Assembly (NCBI GenBank): GCA_945787595.1
Contig: CALZJV010000471.1
Span: forward strand, 1 to 8,689
Reading direction: 5' to 3'
DNA from: an uncultured Desulfobacterales bacterium
GTDB taxonomy: Bacteria > Desulfobacterota > Desulfobacteria > Desulfobacterales > JAFDCJ01
Length of the DNA: 8,689 nucleotides
The position numbers were made by a program, and so were the translations under genes. The notes under the pieces are model-generated. The model was given only the letters and a program-made list of their open reading frames with translations, was not told the origin of the DNA and made no database searches. Numbering within the stretch: position 1 is the first letter of the stretch; every line of letters starts with the position of its first letter. Positions 1-4,691 of the stretch are shown in pieces.

Positions 1-123
1 ATCCACTGCCCGTTCCACCGCCACGGCGAAGTCGGCGACGTTTAGATGGATGATGGAACGGTCATAAGCGTTCACAGGTTCAGCCCGCCCTGGTGCGACA
101 TTTAAGATCATATTACGGTCCAT
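1..123 (-). CDS. Y-family DNA polymerase-like protein, N-terminus only (ImuB/DinB-like)
   Basis: This is a partial gene that runs off the left edge. The minus frame is open from ATG at 123 to position 1 (41 codons) and contains RSIIHLNVADFAVAVERAVD. It aligns without gaps to the N-terminus of Y-family translesion polymerases (E. coli DinB: IIHVDMDCFFAAVE). The first catalytic Asp (DinB D8) is Asn here, D10 is Ala and the steric-gate F13 is Ala. The visible palm motif therefore looks non-catalytic, as in ImuB-type accessory proteins that act in SOS mutagenesis. The start is uncertain: GTG at 75 gives a more typical N-terminus (VNAYDRSII), and neither start has a strong Shine-Dalgarno. The GTG lies inside a 19-bp sequence repeated at 1185-1203. 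It follows lexA and a DUF72 gene on the same strand, which fits an SOS cassette. Identity rests on about 20 residues, so the subfamily is inference. Confidence 0.68.
   Translation of the reverse strand, partial: MDRNMILNVAPGRAEPVNAYDRSIIHLNVADFAVAVERAVD
65..83. repeat. 19-bp direct repeat, copy 1
   Basis: TAAGCGTTCACAGGTTCAG occurs here and again, identically and in the same orientation, at 1185-1203. Each copy sits at the 5' side of a minus-strand gene. Here it overlaps the possible GTG start of the polymerase-like gene. It probably belongs to a dispersed intergenic repeat family. Confidence 0.8.
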
Positions 124-251
124 GTCATGTTCCCAAATATGAAACTCAATAATTGATCAACGTAAAGTCAGGTCTGGGCCAGGGAGTTCACCGTTCTGGG
201 TTTCCTTTATTTTGACTTGCAAACGGTTTCAGGCCGGACAGTGAAAAGATT

Positions 252-310
252 GAACATCGAACATTGAACGTCCAACATCGAACGTTGAATATTGATGGCG
301 CTGCGCTTTA
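252..310. repeat. Degenerate heptanucleotide tandem array A (GAACATC type)
   Basis: Six consecutive 7-bp units fit GAACRTY: GAACATC, GAACATT, GAACGTC, CAACATC, GAACGTT, GAATATT. A tail GATG-G-CGCTGCGCT follows. The same unit order and tail recur at 1220-1278 in the same orientation, and the units recur inverted at 1351-1392. The array lies between the DUF72 gene and the polymerase-like gene. It resembles the short tandemly repeated heptamers (STRR) described in cyanobacteria, although the sequence differs. There is no coding sense in it. Confidence 0.85.
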
Positions 311-333
311 TCGATTTTAAAACAAGCGAACCC

Positions 334-1173
334 TTAACCTTCCTTTTCCATCAATCCTCTTTGAATTAGCAGATTAATCAGCCGCACCGCATTCCTGGGG
401 GCCTGGGCGCGTACATGGTTGTTGAAAAAAATGATGCCGCTGCTTGCGTGCCGCGCCATTTTTGCGATGCGGATATCCGCCCATTGACGCAATTCATCAT
501 CCCCATAGTCATAGTCGAATTGCTTTTGCATGTTGCCCGAGCGCCAACCCTTCGCGTTGCGACCGTGAAAGCGGATATAGAAAAGCCCGGGATTGGTGAC
601 GATATCGAGTCTCGGAAACAGTCCCGGCAAATCCGGTTCATCCACCGCGACGAGGGTGGTGCGACGTCGCTCCAGTTCGGCAAAGACCCGGTCTGTGGCC
701 CAGGATGCATGGCGAAACTCCACCGCCAGGGGCAGGCCGTCCAGTTCGTCTAAAAGGGCGGCCAGATACCGGCGGTTTTGGGGAGCACGCACAAAAGATG
801 GCGGAAATTGCAGCAAAATGGCCGCCAGTTTCCGGGCCTGTATCAGCGGAGCGATGCCGTCGCGGTACTGAGCCGCCTGTCCCCGCCACTGGCCGGGGTC
901 GATTTCGTGAGTCAGCGTGCGGGTCAGTTTGGCGGCAAAGCGAAAATCGACCGGTGCCTGCCGGTGCATTCTTTCGAGTGCACGCGCTTTGGGCATCTGA
1001 TACCAGGTGAAATTCAGCTCGGTGATCGCAAAGTTTTGGGCGTAGAAGGGTAGCATATTGACCGATTTCGTCCCCGGCGGATAAAACCCGGCATCGGCCC
1101 ACTCCGCATATGAGTAGCCGCTCGTGCCGACCCACAGCCGACAACCGATATTTGTTGATGTTTTGCTGTACAC
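334..1173 (-). CDS. DUF72 (YecE-like) family protein
   Basis: A 279-residue protein of the YecE/DUF72 family, a TIM-barrel-like fold of unsettled biochemical function. Supporting stretches are the N-terminal LWVGTSGYSYAEW (about residues 13-25), ITELNFTWYQMP (50-61), FRFAAKLTRTLTHE (77-90), LAAILLQFPPSF (116-127), LPLAVEFRHASW (147-158) and the C-terminal GIIFFNNHVRAQAPRNAVRL. Length and motif order match the family. Translation begins at a GTG (1171-1173) with no obvious Shine-Dalgarno, so the exact start is uncertain, but the family motif starts only about 13 residues in and little is missing. It lies between lexA and a Y-family polymerase-like gene on the same strand. The lexA gap is 328 bp and repeat-filled, so co-transcription is not assured. 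DUF72 genes are seen near DNA-repair genes in some genomes, but a repair role here is inference only. Confidence 0.9.
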   Translation of the reverse strand: MYSKTSTNIGCRLWVGTSGYSYAEWADAGFYPPGTKSVNMLPFYAQNFAITELNFTWYQMPKARALERMHRQAPVDFRFAAKLTRTLTHEIDPGQWRGQAAQYRDGIAPLIQARKLAAILLQFPPSFVRAPQNRRYLAALLDELDGLPLAVEFRHASWATDRVFAELERRRTTLVAVDEPDLPGLFPRLDIVTNPGLFYIRFHGRNAKGWRSGNMQKQFDYDYGDDELRQWADIRIAKMARHASSGIIFFNNHVRAQAPRNAVRLINLLIQRGLMEKEG

Positions 1174-1184
1174 GTCGATATCTG

Positions 1185-1203
1185 TAAGCGTTCACAGGTT
1201 CAG
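1185..1203. repeat. 19-bp direct repeat, copy 2
   Basis: An exact copy of the sequence at 65-83, 11 bp upstream of the DUF72 start codon and 16 bp from heptamer array B. The order 19-mer then heptamer array is the same at both places (65/252 and 1185/1220), so a composite repeat seems to bracket the DUF72 gene. Confidence 0.8.
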
Positions 1204-1219
1204 AGTTGTTTTGAGAGAT

Positions 1220-1278
1220 GAACGTCGAACATCGAACGTCCAACGCTGAACATCGAATGATGATGTCGCTGCGCTCCG
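1220..1278. repeat. Degenerate heptanucleotide tandem array B (GAACATC type)
   Basis: Seven-bp units GAACGTC, GAACATC, GAACGTC, CAACGCT, GAACATC, GAATGAT are followed by the tail GATG-T-CGCTGCGCT. Orientation and unit order match array A, including the single C-initial unit at position four. The first 25 bp are complementary, with one mismatch, to 1368-1392, so B and C can pair in a transcript or a cruciform. Confidence 0.85.
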
Positions 1279-1350
1279 CAATTTAATTTCAATTGTTTAT
1301 AAATATCCGATGTCAAATCTTAAATGACTATTTCTGTTTCTTCATCTTTT

Positions 1351-1392
1351 CCCATTCAACATTCGATGTTGGACGTTCGATGTTCGATGTTC
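1351..1392. repeat. Degenerate heptanucleotide array C (inverted copy of A/B)
   Basis: Read on the minus strand the units are GAACATC, GAACATC, GAACGTC, CAACATC, GAATGTT, GAATGGG, the same family as arrays A and B in opposite orientation. It lacks the GATG-N-CGCTGCGCT tail. Confidence 0.85.
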
Positions 1393-1428
1393 ATTTTTTT
1401 TCCAGTAACCTTCCACATTCAACAAATT

Positions 1429-1500
1429 CTGCCATCTGTCTTCTGTTTTACTTCCACCTTCCGAATTCTTTTCTATGCCCTATGCTCTCTGCCCTTTGCC
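1429..1500. repeat. Two further heptamer arrays (CTGYCTT and CTATGCC types)
   Basis: 1429-1463 reads in sevens as CTGCCAT, CTGTCTT, CTGTTTT, ACTTCCA, CCTTCCG. 1473-1500 reads as CTATGCC, CTATGCT, CTCTGCC, CTTTGCC. Both keep the 7-bp period of the GAACATC arrays with unrelated unit sequences. The second ends at 1500, directly against the lexA stop codon (1502-1504). The first is weaker and could be partly chance. Confidence 0.7.
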
Positions 1501-1501
1501 A

Positions 1502-2134
1502 TTATTTAATCCCCTCCGGCCCGCGCTGAATGCCGATGACCTTGCCCTGAACCAGGATCTCGCCGAAGCCGTAACGCATGGACGAGAAGTCGGTATTTTC
1601 CGGACGCAATTCGATATGGTTTTTGCGCAGGAAGAAACGTTTGACAGTGGCCTCCTCGTTGTTGATGAGCGCTACGACGATCTCACCGTTCTGGGCGTAC
1701 TGCCGGGGTTCACAAATCGCCAGATCACCGTCCAGGATTCCGATATTTCTCATCGACTCGCCTTTAACTCGCAGCGCAAAGAGATTTTGGCCGCGAAAGA
1801 CGGCGGCGTCCAGCACCGTGCTGCCGTCCCATTCCGTCTGGGCGTACATCGGCAGACCGGCCGTGACACGGCCGATGACCGGGACCTCCCGCCAGCGTTG
1901 CGATGCCGACGTTTCACGGGCTCGGTTTAAAAGATGGACCGTACGACTGTAGCGTCCCTCCCGTTTCAGGTAACCTTTCTCCTCCAGCGCTTTGATAATT
2001 TGAGCGATAGCGGCATGGCTTACTCCCAGCTCCGCGGCCGCCTGACGCAGGCTGGGAACCTGTCCGCTGGTTGTGATTTCATGCTGCAGATAATCCAAAA
2101 CACGCTGTTGCTTGGTCGTTGGTGTTGGTTGCAT
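1502..2134 (-). CDS. lexA: LexA-family SOS repressor (S24 autoprotease)
   Basis: A 210-residue LexA repressor, which represses SOS genes until RecA-stimulated self-cleavage. The N-terminal winged helix-turn-helix is visible (about residues 7-68, PSLRQAAAELGVSHAAIAQ then KALEEKGYLKREG). The scissile Ala92-Gly93 lies in RVTAGLPM, the nucleophile Ser127 in VKGESM and the general base Lys165 in ATVKRFF. The 35-residue spacing from cleavage site to Ser equals that of E. coli LexA (84/119). I chose ATG at 2134 because TGGAGG lies 5 nt upstream and the predicted promoter would start transcription near 2174, downstream of the longer in-frame ATG at 2182. The operator is unusual (see promoter entry). 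The downstream genes are DUF72 and a Y-family polymerase-like gene. Residues for autocleavage all look intact. Confidence 0.96.
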   Translation of the reverse strand: MQPTPTTKQQRVLDYLQHEITTSGQVPSLRQAAAELGVSHAAIAQIIKALEEKGYLKREGRYSRTVHLLNRARETSASQRWREVPVIGRVTAGLPMYAQTEWDGSTVLDAAVFRGQNLFALRVKGESMRNIGILDGDLAICEPRQYAQNGEIVVALINNEEATVKRFFLRKNHIELRPENTDFSSMRYGFGEILVQGKVIGIQRGPEGIK

Positions 2135-2180
2135 GGAAACCTCCAGTTGATTGTGGATTTGAGAATGTGACCTAATTCCC

Positions 2181-2240
2181 AATATAATCGATCATAATGT
2201 AAATGTCAATGTAAAATTTAATGTAAAATTTGTGCGGGGA
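2181..2240 (-). promoter_or_regulatory. lexA promoter with three direct-repeat operator-like boxes
   Basis: On the minus strand a perfect -35 TTGACA (2204-2209) is followed after 17 bp by TATATT (2181-2186), giving a leader of about 40 nt. TTTACATT occurs three times at an exact 12-bp period (about 2198-2205, 2210-2217 and 2222-2229), flanking the -35. A looser fourth copy (TTTACACT) lies further upstream near 2243-2250. Repression by LexA or another regulator bound to these boxes would occlude RNA polymerase. The boxes are direct repeats, unlike the palindromic SOS boxes of E. coli or Bacillus. That LexA itself binds them is inference. Confidence 0.75.
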
Positions 2241-2525
2241 GTGTAAAGTTTGGATATAGATTTTATGGTCACAAGATTGATCCCTGGATCGAAAGGCGCT
2301 ATGGTCCCGCAAAAAAATAACATAAATAATAAAATATGAAGAACAGAAACTTTCAGGTAATGGGGTATTACAAGGATTCGTTCGGAATCACATGAATCTG
2401 GGAGGTACCCTATATACAGGGCAATCTGGATTATTAGAAGGGCAGGGGTTAAGCTTTTTTTTCTGAAATTTTCCCAGCATTAATCGTGATGTTTCAATTA
2501 GAAAACGAAATCTTCGAGGATGAAA
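2241..2525. other. AT-rich intergenic region without a visible gene
   Basis: No ORF with coding character was found on either strand between the lexA promoter region and the small operon at 2526-3210. A short inverted repeat (CCCT-ATATAC-AGGG, about 2409-2422) is present but lacks a T-run and is probably insignificant. Confidence 0.5.
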
Positions 2526-2723
2526 CTATGTTTGTGGCATGCCTAACGGCTCAAGTTTAAGATGAATTGTTCCAATGTCCCGAAAGCGTGATGCCTCAAT
2601 TGTTCCTTCGTAATGGATGATCGGCGGCGTGTCCGGAGTTTTGAATTTTGCTTCCAGATTGGCTTTGGTTAAGAGTTCATCGATAGTTTTGGATCCGAAT
2701 GTCGGTACGTGGTGTTTGACCAC
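2526..2723 (-). CDS. Small hypothetical protein, last gene of RHH operon
   Basis: A 65-codon ORF starting at GTG 2723 and reading MVKHHVPTFGSKTIDELL at the N-terminus. I do not recognise the family. It follows the broken coiled-coil gene in the same direction, after 30 bp. In frame upstream of the GTG the sequence reads FSVAWSDIDLVV, directly after a stop codon. That recalls the SDIDLVV strand of nucleotidyltransferase domains, but no other part of such a domain is seen. The start is therefore uncertain, and there is no clear Shine-Dalgarno before the GTG. The composition is plausible for a soluble protein (mixed charge, no membrane segment). By position, third behind an RHH regulator, it could be part of a toxin-antitoxin-like unit or a decayed remnant. 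Coding status is likely but not proven. Confidence 0.5.
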   Translation of the reverse strand: MVKHHVPTFGSKTIDELLTKANLEAKFKTPDTPPIIHYEGTIEASRFRDIGTIHLKLEPLGMPQT

Positions 2724-2745
2724 TAAGTCAATGTCGCTCCAAGCA

Positions 2746-2772
2746 ACCGAAAATTACGACTCAATTTTCGGT
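2746..2772. repeat. 10-bp perfect inverted repeat over the coiled-coil stop codon
   Basis: ACCGAAAATT (2746-2755) pairs perfectly with AATTTTCGGT (2763-2772) across a 7-nt loop. On the minus-strand transcript this hairpin spans the end of the coiled-coil frame, including its stop codon, and lies just before the next ORF. No T-run follows, so it is more likely an mRNA-stability or translation element than a terminator. Confidence 0.6.
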
Positions 2773-2926
2773 CTTTCGGGTTGAACGGGCTGCATCTTGG
2801 CAATTTCAACCAGGGTTTCCAGCCGGATAAGCCTTTCGTTCATATGGCGGATATCTTGATCCATACGGTTTACCTTATCGATAAGGGTGGTTACCCAGCC
2901 TCTATAACCTTTTCACTGACACCCAT
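2754..2926 (-). pseudogene. Small coiled-coil protein gene with a 1-nt frameshift
   Basis: The gene begins with ATG at 2926, overlapping the stop of the RHH gene by one base (TAATG, typical of translational coupling). The first frame reads MGVSEKVIEAG and then stops at 2891-2893. Shifting by one base at the GGG run (2894-2896) opens a frame that continues VTTLIDKVNRMDQDIRHMNE and RLIRLETLVEIAKM to a stop at 2754-2756. The joined product would be about 57 residues, largely a heptad-patterned coiled coil. The simplest explanation is loss of one G from GGGG, a sequencing error, or less likely a programmed -1 shift. An internal ATG (DQDIRHMNE follows it) could still give a 36-residue product. A partner of the upstream RHH protein is likely by position, but the function is unknown. 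Confidence 0.6.
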
Positions 2927-3210
2927 TATTGAGCCTCCAGCATGGCATGGGTTTCATCAAGTCGCTTTTCAACCGCATCGATTTTTTCAACAACCTCCTG
3001 AGTCGTCTTAATCATGGTTTCCGCCAAAGCCTCTAAAAGAGCTTCATCTTCCATGGATAGATCACCATCAAAAGCGTTAACCGCTTCCCTTACGACCTCG
3101 GCAAAGGAAACCTTTCTGTTGCGCGCAATCTTATCAACTTTGTCGATCATGCTTGGCGGCATAAGGATTGGCTTTCTTAGCATTGTCTCTTGCCGGGCGG
3201 ATTCGCTCAT
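2926..3210 (-). CDS. Ribbon-helix-helix regulator / antitoxin-like protein
   Basis: A 94-residue protein. Residues 12-48 (RKPILMPPSMIDKVDKIARN then VSFAEVVREAVNAF) have the pattern of a ribbon-helix-helix DNA-binding domain: a short beta strand, a first helix after the PPS turn, and a second amphipathic helix. Residues 52-93 form an acidic, leucine- and valine-rich helix likely to be a coiled coil. Such proteins bind palindromic operators as dimers and often autorepress as antitoxins. The start at 3210 has AAAGGAGG (3217-3224) six bases upstream. It is the first gene of a three-ORF minus-strand unit, and its promoter carries two palindromic boxes that fit autoregulation. No recognisable toxin follows, so antitoxin is an inference; a stand-alone regulator or plasmid-partition-like protein is possible. 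Confidence 0.85.
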   Translation of the reverse strand: MSESARQETMLRKPILMPPSMIDKVDKIARNRKVSFAEVVREAVNAFDGDLSMEDEALLEALAETMIKTTQEVVEKIDAVEKRLDETHAMLEAQ

Positions 3211-3258
3211 TATGGACCTCCTTTGGTGTTTTTTTGTCGAGATGAAACCTTCAAACAC

Positions 3259-3287
3259 ATAATAGCACCTGTGCTGCACATGTGCAA
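3259..3287 (-). promoter_or_regulatory. RHH operon promoter with two palindromic operator boxes in the spacer
   Basis: On the minus strand -35 TTGCAC (3282-3287) and -10 TATTAT (3259-3264) are exactly 17 bp apart. The spacer and -35 hold two adjacent boxes of the form GCAC-NN-GTGC: GCACATGTGC (3276-3285, perfect palindrome) and GCACCTGTGC on the plus strand (3265-3274, one central asymmetry). Their centres are 11 bp apart, about one helical turn, as needed for cooperative binding of RHH dimers on one DNA face. Confidence 0.85.
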
Positions 3288-3600
3288 GGGAGAAGGTGTT
3301 TTTTATTCCCGTCAGGAACGCTTACCGCATTATTCCCCGCGAATGGCCACATTTTTATGGGATCAACGACCACCTTCCTTAATGGGCCAGTTTTTGCATG
3401 GAAATTGGTCGATTGAGGCCGAAATACGGGTGTTTTGAGGCATCTTTTCTCGATTTTTCAATATGTCACCGTGACCCCAGCCCATAAATTGCCGGCCACG
3501 CTTACACCTGTTTTACCTCGCAATATTTGAGTTTGCCTTAAAATTCGCTCCCGTACTCGCTATGGACCTCTAAAAAAAGTCCCGCAATACGGCAAATGAG
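3288..3600. other. Gene-poor stretch with IS-end-like repeats
   Basis: No coding frame convinces me here. Two related 19-21-bp segments lie in tandem: AATGGCCACATTTTTATGG (3342-3360) and AATGGGCCAGTTTTTGCATG (3381-3400). An 11-bp palindrome GTCAC-C-GTGAC lies at 3465-3475. Repeated subterminal motifs of this kind occur at the ends of IS21-type elements, so this may be an IS scar, but no transposase is left and the assignment is weak. Confidence 0.3.
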
Positions 3601-3610
3601 GGCAACCTTT

Positions 3611-3640
3611 AATCCCAACTATATTATAAAAGTTGGGATT
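3611..3640 (+). other. 10-bp perfect hairpin upstream of an orphan terminator
   Basis: AATCCCAACT (3611-3620) and AGTTGGGATT (3631-3640) form a perfect 10-bp stem with the AT-only loop ATATTATAAA. It lies 9 nt before the terminator at 3650-3671. Together they could be the 3' half of a small RNA, or a recombination-site-like element near the recombinase remnant at 3849. I found no clear promoter for such an RNA. Confidence 0.5.
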
Positions 3641-3649
3641 AGGAGATTC

Positions 3650-3671
3650 AGCGCCGATCGGCGCTTTTTTT
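3650..3671 (+). terminator. Rho-independent terminator
   Basis: AGCGCC (3650-3655), loop GATC, GGCGCT (3660-3665) and a run of seven T form a canonical intrinsic terminator on the plus strand. No plus-strand protein gene ends here, since the nearest upstream genes are on the minus strand. It must end a small RNA or a gene that has been lost. Confidence 0.85.
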
Positions 3672-3848
3672 CATTGACATAATCACATCTTTCAGGAATC
3701 TACCTTGCAATCGATGAAATGTTCTTTTGATACAATCTATCGAAATTTATTGAGACCCAATTGCCTTTTCCGAACCGAGATCGTTTGATAAAGCGCAAAT
3801 CACAAAGCCGAAATTTTAAAGACGTGCGACGTAAACGCACAAATCCCA

Positions 3849-3965
3849 ATGCCTCGCGAAAGTGCGCCAAAATCTAAGTGGAACGGATCCGCGGCCTAAA
3901 AGACATCCTGCTCATCCGGCGCATGTTACAGGAAAAGCCCCGGGACTTGGCGGTGGATATCCGCA
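3849..3965 (+). pseudogene. Remnant of a tyrosine recombinase / integrase N-terminus
   Basis: ATG at 3849 opens MPRESAPKSK. A shift of one base leads at 3878 into VERIRGLKDILLIRRMLQEK and PRDLA, which resembles the N-terminal region of small site-specific tyrosine recombinases (pattern ERIRxLKDIxxIKRxLxxxPRDL, followed in intact proteins by a LRASDLL segment). After PRDLAV the match is lost and no catalytic Arg-His-Tyr region follows. The gene is thus frameshifted and truncated. It may mark the edge of the mobile region that brought in the TIR-TPR pair. The family call is from memory of the pattern and needs a search. Confidence 0.4.
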
Positions 3966-4691
3966 ACTTAGTGGTATGCTTCTATTCACGCAACCCGAAA
4001 GCAGACTTTGGATTATCTGTAACACTTGCCGCACCGTTCCACCATTTAGCAACTGGTGCAGAAGTCTGCTCTGCGAAATCCTGCACTATGCATGATTAAT
4101 GGCTATCAACCACCCCAACCAGTGTACTATGATATACGGCAAGAGGCCATGGCCGGCGGACCTTTCCGGGCTCGGAAGGCCTCCGGGAGCGTTGGACGGA
4201 TTCCGATATTCAAGACAATTCCAAAACAAGAGCTAAACTTCGTATGGGATGTTTTCCGTTGCAGACTTCATATTGGGATACAAATTGCAGAAGGCGTCTC
4301 TTAAAAATCTACATTTAGGTTTTGCCCCCGCTTTGGAATGGTTTCTTAATCCCGTGATTGTCTATTCTAATGGCGGGGGAAAATTAATACGGTTTGCTCA
4401 GATTGCAGCATTGAACCTTGGCCAACACAACCGTTAAATTATAATTCTCGACAATCGTTGGGTCTTTTGTGTAATTTGACAAAATTCTGAATAAAACGTA
4501 TCTACTGTGCACTTAGGTCAAAAGCTGGTCTGGTTTTTCTTAAAGTACTTAATTTTCCTTGCCTTTTCTTATATAATCAGTTTAAATATGAACCAGAGTG
4601 ATTTTTGTTAAAAAGGCGTTTATAATCCACCTTTAATATTTTGTTTTGATAATATCATAATCGTAGGATTTCCTAAATCGAGTTTGACTGC
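3966..4691. other. Gene-poor stretch upstream of the TIR gene
   Basis: About 700 bp with only short open frames of no recognisable character. A GC-rich block (about 4146-4200) is able to fold locally (CCTTTCCG with CGGAAGG) and sits in otherwise AT-rich sequence. From about 4440 to the TIR start the DNA is strongly AT-rich, as is common before horizontally acquired genes. Confidence 0.4.
4572..4626 (+). promoter_or_regulatory. Candidate -10 elements for the TIR-TPR operon
   Basis: Two perfect TATAAT hexamers (4572-4577 and 4621-4626) lie 115 and 66 bp before the TIR start codon. Neither has a good -35 at 16-18 bp (TTAATT-like and GTGATT-like sequences at best). If used, they may need an activator. 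A chance match in AT-rich DNA is quite possible. Confidence 0.25.

Larger units (their letters stand above)
1174..1501. other. Repeat-filled lexA-DUF72 intergenic region
   Basis: These 328 bp between the lexA stop and the DUF72 start contain no credible gene. From left to right they hold the 19-bp repeat, heptamer array B, an AT-rich stretch (about 1279-1350), inverted heptamer array C and two further heptamer arrays that end one base before the lexA stop codon. A TTGACA hexamer on the minus strand (1311-1316) in the AT-rich part could belong to a DUF72 promoter, but no convincing -10 lies at the right distance. Confidence 0.7.

Noticed and set aside
638..1243. A 201-codon minus-strand frame overlapping DUF72
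   Set aside because: It lies in another frame of the DUF72 gene, has no recognisable domain and starts inside the heptamer repeat.
252..1500. CRISPR array
   Set aside because: The repeats are contiguous 7-bp units without unique spacers, and no cas genes are present.
1293..1952. Plus-strand ORFs opposite lexA and the repeats
   Set aside because: They are antisense shadows of lexA or low-complexity translations of the heptamer arrays.
2135..2182. Longer LexA with 16 extra N-terminal residues
   Set aside because: The predicted transcription start lies downstream of that ATG, and the ATG at 2134 has a strong Shine-Dalgarno and matches the normal LexA N-terminus.
3590..3671. Cyclic-di-GMP (GEMM-type) riboswitch, prompted by GAGGGCAACC
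   Set aside because: The conserved paired stems and the second GC-rich arm are missing, and no gene follows on the plus strand.
4146..4230. Integron attC site
   Set aside because: A GTTGGAC core-like heptamer is present, but a complementary RYYYAAC core at a proper distance and the paired inner sites are not seen.
3862..4437. Four small plus-strand ORFs of 62-82 codons
   Set aside because: They overlap one another in different frames, have no Shine-Dalgarno or family resemblance, and cover scarred DNA. Only the recombinase-like stretch at 3849-3965 looked real, and it is a remnant.
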